Shown one piece after another: positions 59,183 to 64,000 of a stretch of 64,000 nt of DNA. Each line of letters opens with the position of its first letter. Position 1 is the first letter of the stretch. The DNA is from G963704535 sp963704535 (lineage in GTDB: Bacteria > Chloroflexota > Chloroflexia > Chloroflexales > Roseiflexaceae). The position numbers were made by a program, and so were the translations under genes. Under the pieces are notes generated by a model. It did no database searches, had not been told where the DNA came from, and saw nothing but the letters and a program-made list of their open reading frames with translations. The stretch lies in NCBI GenBank assembly GCA_963704535.1, contig OY969916.1, forward strand, positions 8,432,001-8,496,000, in the 5' to 3' direction.

Positions 59183-61105
59183 ATGTATGTTATAGGCACC
59201 GCCGGCCACGTAGACCACGGCAAGTCTACGCTGGTCAAAACGCTCACCGGCATCGACCCAGACCGCTGGGAGGAGGAGCGACGCCGCGAGATGACGATCG
59301 ACCTGGGCTTCGCGTGGCTGACGCTGCCCAGCGGCCGCAGCGTCAGCATCGTCGACGTGCCGGGCCACGAGCGTTTTATCAAGAATATGCTGGCCGGAGT
59401 CGGCGGGATCGACGCGGCCCTGCTGGTGATCGCCGCCGACGAGTGGGTCATGCCGCAGACCGAGGAGCACCTGGCGATCCTTGATCTGCTGGACGTGCGC
59501 CACGGCCTGGTGGTCCTGACCAAGGCCGACCTGGTCGACGAGGAGTGGCTGGAGCTGGTGGGCGAGGAGGTGCGTGAGCGGCTGCGCGGCACCAGCTTCG
59601 CCGAGGCCCGGCAGGTCGCCGTCTCGGCGCGCACCGGGCAAGGGCTGGAGACCCTGCTGGCGCTGCTGGACGCCGAACTGGACCGGACGCCGACGCGGGC
59701 GCAGGCGCAGGGTGAGCCGCGCCTACCGATCGACCGGGCGTTCACCGTCGGCGGCTTTGGCACGGTCGTCACCGGCACGCTGCTCGACGGGCTGCTGCAC
59801 GTGGGCGATGAAGTGGAGATTCTGCCCAAGCGGCTCAAGGCACGTGTGCGCGGGCTCCAGACCCACCAGCAGAAGGAGGAGGCCGCGCTGACCGGGCACG
59901 CGTGTCGCGGTCAACCTGGCCGGCGTCTCGCATCACGACCTGGCCCGCGGCGATCTGTTGGCGCTGCCGGGCCGGTTGCACCCGACCGAGCTGCTCGATG
60001 TGCGCCTGCGGCTGATTCCACGGGCGCCGCAGCCGCTGCTCGCAGAATATGCGGCTGGACCTGTTCGTCGGCGCCGCCGAGGTACACTGCCGCGCGACGC
60101 TGCTCGACCGCGAGGAGCTGCCGGCCGGCGAGACCGGCTGGGTGCAACTGCGCCTGGAGCGCCCGATCGCGGTGGCGCGCGGCGACCGCTTCATTGTGCG
60201 GCAGCCGTCGCCCAGCCATACGATCGGCGGCGGGCGCGTGGTGGACACCCAGCCCCCGCGCCACCGGCGCTTCCGCCCCGAGGTCAGCGCCGCGCTTGAG
60301 GCGCTGGCCCGCGGCACCCCCGGCGATCTGCTGGGGCGCGCCCTCGCCGACGGGCAGCCGCACCACTGGGCCGGAGCTGCTGAAGTCCAGCGGGCTCCCA
60401 GCGGCTGCGGCGGCGCAGGGCCTCGTGGAGCTGGTGACAAACGGTACTATGGTCGTCCTGGGAACAAGAGATCTGAGATTAGAGATGAGAGATTCCGCAC
60501 AGCACACCCAATCTCCAATCCCCAATCTCCAATCTCAGTGGCTGATCAGCGCGAGCGGCTGGGCCACGTTGCGCGAGCGGCTGGGCGCGGCGCTGCATGG
60601 CTACCACCGGCGCTTCCCGCTGCGGATGGGCATGCCGCGCGAGGAGTTACGCAGCCGCCTGAAGCTGAACGGCGAAGGGCTGGATGCGGCGCTGGCTACG
60701 GCGCGCGCGGAAGGGCTGGCGGCCACGCACGAGGGGAGCGTGCGGCTGCCGGAGCACACGCCGACGCCGGCGCCCGACCAGGAGCGCGCCGTACGGCGGC
60801 TACTGGACGCCTTCGCAGCCGCGCCCCACAGCCCGCCTGCGCTCGACCTGGAGCCGGAGCTGGCCGGCTGGTTGGTGGAGCAGGGCAAGATCGTGCGGGT
60901 CGCCGAGGATGTGGCCTTTACGCCGCAGGCGTATGCCGAGATGGTCGCCTGGGTGCGCCAGCAGATCGGCGCGACTGGCGGGGTAACGGTCGCACAGTTT
61001 CGCGATCACTTCGGCACCAGCCGCAAGTACGCGCTGGCGCTGCTGGAACACCTGGACGAGCGCAAGCTAACTCGACGCACAGGCGACGTGCGTGTGTTAT
61101 ATTGA
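59183..61105 (+). CDS. selB: selenocysteine-specific elongation factor SelB, with three +1 frameshifts
   Basis: SelB delivers Sec-tRNA to UGA codons with a SECIS element. Residues 1-175 are the GTPase: G1 GTAGHVDHGKST, G3 DVPGHERF, G4 TKADL. Beta-barrel domains (VGGFGTVVTGTLLDG) follow, then winged-helix repeats to the C-terminus. Extra bases occur at 59897 (C), 60041 (C) and in the G-run 60368-60370 (G); removing them restores TGTRVAVNLAG, PLLQNMRLDLF and HHWPELLKSSG and brings the frame back to the stop at 61105, giving about 639 residues. At 60470-60540 an in-frame repeat insert reads MRDSAQHTQSPIPNLQS. The ATG at 59183 is chosen over the TTG at 59168. Confidence 0.9.
   Translation: MYVIGTAGHVDHGKSTLVKTLTGIDPDRWEEERRREMTIDLGFAWLTLPSGRSVSIVDVPGHERFIKNMLAGVGGIDAALLVIAADEWVMPQTEEHLAILDLLDVRHGLVVLTKADLVDEEWLELVGEEVRERLRGTSFAEARQVAVSARTGQGLETLLALLDAELDRTPTRAQAQGEPRLPIDRAFTVGGFGTVVTGTLLDGLLHVGDEVEILPKRLKARVRGLQTHQQKEEAALTGHACRGQPGRRLASRPGPRRSVGAAGPVAPDRAARCAPAADSTGAAAAARRICGWTCSSAPPRYTAARRCSTARSCRPARPAGCNCAWSARSRWRAATASLCGSRRPAIRSAAGAWWTPSPRATGASAPRSAPRLRRWPAAPPAICWGAPSPTGSRTTGPELLKSSGLPAAAAAQGLVELVTNGTMVVLGTRDLRLEMRDSAQHTQSPIPNLQSQWLISASGWATLRERLGAALHGYHRRFPLRMGMPREELRSRLKLNGEGLDAALATARAEGLAATHEGSVRLPEHTPTPAPDQERAVRRLLDAFAAAPHSPPALDLEPELAGWLVEQGKIVRVAEDVAFTPQAYAEMVAWVRQQIGATGGVTVAQFRDHFGTSRKYALALLEHLDERKLTRRTGDVRVLY
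60470..60540. repeat. AGAGATT/AATCTCC short repeats inside selB
   Basis: GAGATTAGAGATGAGAGATT then CCAATCTCCAATCCCCAATC, in frame, between two winged-helix repeats. Same heptamer family as in lon and the carotenoid gene. Confidence 0.8.
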
Positions 61106-61148
61106 GCGGTGCAACAATCCGTCGGCGACAGACGTCGGAGGAATACTT

Positions 61149-61418
61149 ATGCCGAAGCAACGCGAGCGGATTGACTATTCTGCGCTCCTGCGGGCGCTGG
61201 GGCATTTCATCCAGCAGGAGCACTTGAGCGAGGTGAGTATTCTGGAGTTTGATCGAGGCTGGCTGATCGCCGGGCTGACATACAAATCTACCGCTCAAGG
61301 CTTTATCCGTATCCCGGCTGATTTCGTACTTTCCCACGAGGAGGTGCGCAAGCTGAGCCAGGATCTGCAGGACCAGCGCCAGCAGGAGCCGCAGTCGAGG
61401 CGGGGATGGTTGCGATGA
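61149..61418 (+). CDS. small uncharacterised protein, paralogue of the next gene
   Basis: An 89-residue soluble protein. GGAGGA six bases upstream sets the ATG at 61149. The core (IDYSALLRALGHFIQQEHLSE, ILEFDRGWLIAGL) matches the following protein (SDYQDVLRALGYFIDDHGYSD, IIETEDGVVLQGR), so the pair arose by tandem duplication. Predicted helix, then beta strands, then helix (SHEEVRKLSQDLQ). I do not recognise a family. It starts 44 bases after selB and overlaps the next gene, so the three are probably one operon. Confidence 0.75.
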   Translation: MPKQRERIDYSALLRALGHFIQQEHLSEVSILEFDRGWLIAGLTYKSTAQGFIRIPADFVLSHEEVRKLSQDLQDQRQQEPQSRRGWLR

Positions 61419-61672
61419 AGCTGTTTCGTGGCATGAAACGGAGCGATTACCAGGATGTATTGCGCGCGCTGGGGTATTTTATCGACGATCATGGCTACTC
61501 CGACGTGCGGATCATCGAAACCGAGGATGGCGTAGTGCTTCAAGGCCGGGTCGGGGACCGCCGTGAGATCGGCGAGTCCAGCTACGACACCTTTCTGATC
61601 ACCGACGAGGATATCAAGGTGATGGTCCGCGAACTTATATCGCCGCAGGGGCCAGAAGCCACCAGAGTATAG
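61415..61672 (+). CDS. small uncharacterised protein, paralogue of the preceding gene
   Basis: An 85-residue acidic protein. The ATG at 61415 overlaps the TGA of the preceding gene (ATGA), a sign of translational coupling; an in-frame start at 61406 is also possible. The LRALGYFIDDHGY..V.I.E..DG core is shared with its neighbour, while the second half differs (SYDTFLITDEDIKVMVRELI). No known domain is recognised. The equal size and close coupling suggest the two act as a heterodimer, which is inference. Confidence 0.75.
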   Translation: MKLFRGMKRSDYQDVLRALGYFIDDHGYSDVRIIETEDGVVLQGRVGDRREIGESSYDTFLITDEDIKVMVRELISPQGPEATRV

Positions 61673-61680
61673 CGAATGAA

Positions 61681-61790
61681 GAATTGATCGGAGTGTGACC
61701 AAAATCTGTGGAGGGGAGGGGTTTTGGGGAGGGCCGCCCTCCCCAAGCCCCTCCCTTTCCCATAAACTCTGCTCACACTCCGATCAATTC
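61681..61790. repeat. nested palindromic element, copy M, with perfect 18-bp terminal inverted repeats
   Basis: GAATTGATCGGAGTGTGA (61681-61698) is the exact inverse of 61773-61790. Inside it are ATCTGTGGAGGGG and GGGGAGGG-CCG-CCCTCCCC, the family core. At 110 bases it is the best-defined element of the family and looks like a MITE. It lies between the small genes and the zincin gene. Confidence 0.85.
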
Positions 61791-61812
61791 TCAATTCCTG
61801 AAAGGAATCATC

Positions 61813-62991
61813 GTGTCAAAACCAGCAAACGATCTACGCCGGCTGGGGACTATTCTGCTGTTGGGCGTCGTTGCCGGCTACGGGGCGCGCTATATCGCGT
61901 CGCGCGCCGCCAGCCGTGCGGCGACGAGCCCGCCGACGCGGCTGATCGATTGGGAGCAGGCGCGCCGGTTCGCGTTGCGGGTCTCGCAGTGGGAGCAGGC
62001 CGGCATCGCCGACCGTGCCGCGCGCCGGGAGCAGTACGCCCGCCTGGTCCAGCGCAGCGAGCCGCTGATCGCCGAGTACCTCGGCGTCGGGCTGCCGCAG
62101 CCGATCGAGCGGGTCTATGTGGTCGATCGCCGCGAGTGGCTGGAGGCTAACTTTAACTCATTCGCGGTGGTCTTCGCGCCGGTCGAGGAGCTGTACACCC
62201 GCCTTGGGGCCCGCCAAGGATCGCTGGGGGCAGCGGTGGGTCAGATCAACGGGCAGATCATCGGGGCGCAGATGGGCGTCCTGCTGGGCTTCCTGGCGCG
62301 GCGCGTGTTGGGCCAGTACGACCTGAGCCTGCTCTCGCCCGACCCAGAAGTGCGCGGATCGCTGTACTTCGTCGAGCCGAATATCGCCCGCGTCCAGACG
62401 CAGCTCGGCCTGAGCGACGAGGACTTCCGGCTGTGGATTGCGCTCCACGAGGTGACGCACGTCTTCGAGTTCGAGGCTTACCCGTGGGTGCGCGGCTATT
62501 TCAACGACCTGCTGCGCCAGTTCCTCAACCAGGTTTCGGACCAACTCTCGGCGCTCGGTGTCGGGCTGCCGCAGTTGCTAGGGCGGCTGGTGCGCGGGCG
62601 GTCATCGGGCCGGCACTGGATCGAGCAGATGCTGACGCCCGAGCAGCAGCGGATCTTTGACCAGCTTCAGGCACTGATGTCGCTAGTCGAGGGCTACTCG
62701 AACCATATCATGAACGCGATCGGCGAGCGGCTGCTGCCGAGCTTCCACATGATCGAGGATCGCATCAAGCAGCGCCAACAGGGCCGCCCGCTGCTGGAGG
62801 AGCTATTCAACCGGATCACCGGCATGGACCTGAAGCTGGCGCAGTACGAGCAGGGCGAGGCGTTCGTCAACGCCGTGGTCGCGGCGCGCGGGGTGGCGTT
62901 CATCAACCGCGTCTGGGAGCGGCCCGAGCACCTGCCGACCATGGCCGAGATCCGCGACCCGCAGCGTTGGATCGCGCGGATGGGCGGCTAA
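61813..62991 (+). CDS. zinc-dependent metalloprotease-like protein (DUF2342, F420-biosynthesis-associated)
   Basis: A 392-residue zincin-like protein. The metal site is HEVTH in ALHEVTHVFEFEA near residue 218, followed by conserved YPWVRGYFNDLL. After an N-terminal membrane-anchor-like helix (LGTILLLGVVAGYGARYI) the body is mostly helical. It matches the DUF2342 family, which is often encoded near coenzyme F420 genes in actinobacteria and Chloroflexi but has no proven activity. The GTG at 61813 is used because AAAGGA lies just before it, whereas the open frame from 61708 is translated repeat element M. No F420 gene is visible in the window. Confidence 0.85.
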   Translation: MSKPANDLRRLGTILLLGVVAGYGARYIASRAASRAATSPPTRLIDWEQARRFALRVSQWEQAGIADRAARREQYARLVQRSEPLIAEYLGVGLPQPIERVYVVDRREWLEANFNSFAVVFAPVEELYTRLGARQGSLGAAVGQINGQIIGAQMGVLLGFLARRVLGQYDLSLLSPDPEVRGSLYFVEPNIARVQTQLGLSDEDFRLWIALHEVTHVFEFEAYPWVRGYFNDLLRQFLNQVSDQLSALGVGLPQLLGRLVRGRSSGRHWIEQMLTPEQQRIFDQLQALMSLVEGYSNHIMNAIGERLLPSFHMIEDRIKQRQQGRPLLEELFNRITGMDLKLAQYEQGEAFVNAVVAARGVAFINRVWERPEHLPTMAEIRDPQRWIARMGG

Positions 62992-63031
62992 TCCGATCCG
63001 CGAAGATACGCGAAGACACGCGAAGGGTAGA

Positions 63032-63068
63032 GACGAAGGGCTGCGATCATCGCAGCCCTTCGTCTTTT
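63032..63068. terminator. bidirectional-type terminator hairpin
   Basis: GACGAAGGGCTGCGAT pairs perfectly with ATCGCAGCCCTTCGTC, followed by TTTT, between the convergent zincin and hydrolase genes. Confidence 0.75.
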
Positions 63069-63080
63069 AGAATCGCCCGA

Positions 63081-64000
63081 TCAGCGCAGCACAAGCGGCA
63101 GGTAGCCGTACGAGACGCTGTTCACTTTCTGGACCAGCGCGCCGAACGCTATGAAGATCTCGAGCGAGGAGAAGTTGCAGTGGCCGTAGCGGTTCACCGA
63201 GAACTGCTTGAGCCAGCCGCGGCTCACAGTCGGGACCTTCTCGCCATACAGCGTCTGGTGCCAGAAGGGGACGATCTCGTCGCCGGTGGTGTGCAGCGTG
63301 ACCAGCGGGCGCGTCAGCGCGCCGGAGGTCTGGTGCAGGTCGATCTGGGCCAGCGCGGCCGGGTCGGTGGCGAACCGCTGCACGTGAGCGTTCAGCCGCG
63401 CATCGTCGCTCGACCCGGAGTAGACCCTGCGCGGGTCGAGGTTGTTGTAGGGGCTGCCGCCCAGCTTCGCGGCGGCGTCATTGGCGCCGAAAACGTTGTA
63501 CCATAGGACGTTCAGGGTCGTCGAGACGACCGTCGCCGGGGCGGCCGGGTCGACCGCCGCCTGTGTGGTGCTGATCAGCTGCGTTGCTGAGATCGGGTTG
63601 GTCGCGAGCGCATTGGTGATCGTCGGGACGTAGGTGCTCCAGTTGTCGATCAGCGTGTGCGGGACGGAGATCGGGCTGGACGGCAGTATGTCGGGGAAGA
63701 AATAGTCGAACAGCACGCGGAAGTCGCCGATGTAGTCGGTCTGCTTCTGGAAGTCGCCGATCGGCCCGCACGCCGCCAGCCCGCCGCTGAAGAGTTCGGG
63801 GTGGCGCTCGATCAGCAGGGTCGTGATCAGGCCGCCTTCCGAGAACCCCATCAGGTAGGTCCGGCGGGGCGCCTGCCCGGCTTCGGCGGGGAACGCGGCC
63901 ACCAGCTCGCGGATATCTTCCATGCCGGTCAGCACCGCCAGGCCATTGGTGCGGTAGGTGGTGGTGGCGAAGGCATAGCCCTGGCCCTGCACGACCTCCG
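63081..64000 (-). CDS. alpha/beta hydrolase, 5' end beyond the window
   Basis: The C-terminal ~305 residues of a secreted-type hydrolase; the frame remains open to the edge at 64000, so the N-terminus is missing. The nucleophile Ser is in LMGFSEGGL, the acid is probably Asp in HTTGDEIVPFWH, and the His is in NRYGHCNF near the C-terminus. The oxyanion region and lid are consistent with prolyl-oligopeptidase/esterase-like proteins. It is a different family from the S33 enzyme at 722. Substrate is unknown. Convergent with the zincin gene. Confidence 0.8.
   Translation of the reverse strand, partial: EVVQGQGYAFATTTYRTNGLAVLTGMEDIRELVAAFPAEAGQAPRRTYLMGFSEGGLITTLLIERHPELFSGGLAACGPIGDFQKQTDYIGDFRVLFDYFFPDILPSSPISVPHTLIDNWSTYVPTITNALATNPISATQLISTTQAAVDPAAPATVVSTTLNVLWYNVFGANDAAAKLGGSPYNNLDPRRVYSGSSDDARLNAHVQRFATDPAALAQIDLHQTSGALTRPLVTLHTTGDEIVPFWHQTLYGEKVPTVSRGWLKQFSVNRYGHCNFSSLEIFIAFGALVQKVNSVSYGYLPLVLR

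Noticed and set aside
58637..59195. Overlapping frames rich in Arg, Asp and His over the repeat array
   Set aside because: Open only because the repeat lacks stops; no ribosome site or protein-like composition.
59890..60380. Programmed +1 frameshifting in SelB
   Set aside because: Three shifts in 490 bases with no shared slippery site, and similar single-base gains in seven other genes, fit error better.

Overview
This window looks like a chromosomal segment of a high-GC Chloroflexota bacterium, most likely class Chloroflexia near Roseiflexus/Kouleothrix. That placement is inferred from gene content: a CruF-type carotenoid protein beside an acyltransferase, YsnF/DUF2382 stress proteins, an alpha-beta fused 2-oxoacid dehydrogenase E1, a CHAT-STAND-TPR protein, an FHA-clostripain protein, a transmembrane Ser/Thr kinase with a solute-binding domain, and very many short repeats. 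No rRNA, tRNA, CRISPR array, phage or complete IS was found. Gene order is mostly housekeeping mixed with sensory and accessory genes.

Layout. 0-6 kb: hypothetical protein, secreted S33 hydrolase, DUF2085 membrane protein, two DUF2382 stress proteins. 6-20 kb: mnmG, an 8-copy palindromic repeat array, serC, a decayed XRE/STAND regulator, Lrp regulator plus branched-chain 2-oxoacid dehydrogenase E1, pgsA, trpA, a stand-alone Lrp ligand-binding domain and citrate synthase. 19-24 kb: a low-GC secreted protein, a lipoprotein broken by a stop codon, LysR, a methyltransferase. 24-36 kb: large hybrid histidine kinase, lon, response regulator, hyuB relic, carotenoid gene, acyltransferase, CDF metal exporter, chrA. 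36-50 kb: response regulator, UvrD-type helicase, fdhE, receptor-like kinase, sulP relic, CHAT-STAND-TPR protein with a small membrane partner, methyltransferase, malate synthase. 50-64 kb: beta-helix surface protein, deoxyhypusine-synthase-like enzyme, murI, FHA-TM-clostripain protein, selB, two tandem paralogous small proteins, a zincin, and a truncated hydrolase.

Three genome-scale signals stand out. (1) Nested palindromic elements (about 18 copies) share a G-run/C-run core but have different outer arms; several have MITE-like terminal inverted repeats. (2) Seven- and eight-base tandem repeats sit between genes and also in frame inside mnmG, lon, cruF and selB. Lon and the carotenoid protein carry the same composite block and therefore a shared peptide. 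(3) Ten frameshifts in eight genes are all single-base gains, which points to insertion-type assembly error more than to real gene decay.

Functional links. SelB and FdhE both point to selenocysteine-containing formate dehydrogenase metabolism. Citrate synthase and malate synthase point to the TCA cycle and glyoxylate shunt. The most unusual proteins are the kinase-pseudokinase-TM-solute-binding-LysM receptor, the FHA-TM-clostripain protein, and the CHAT-STAND-TPR protein with its small membrane partner.
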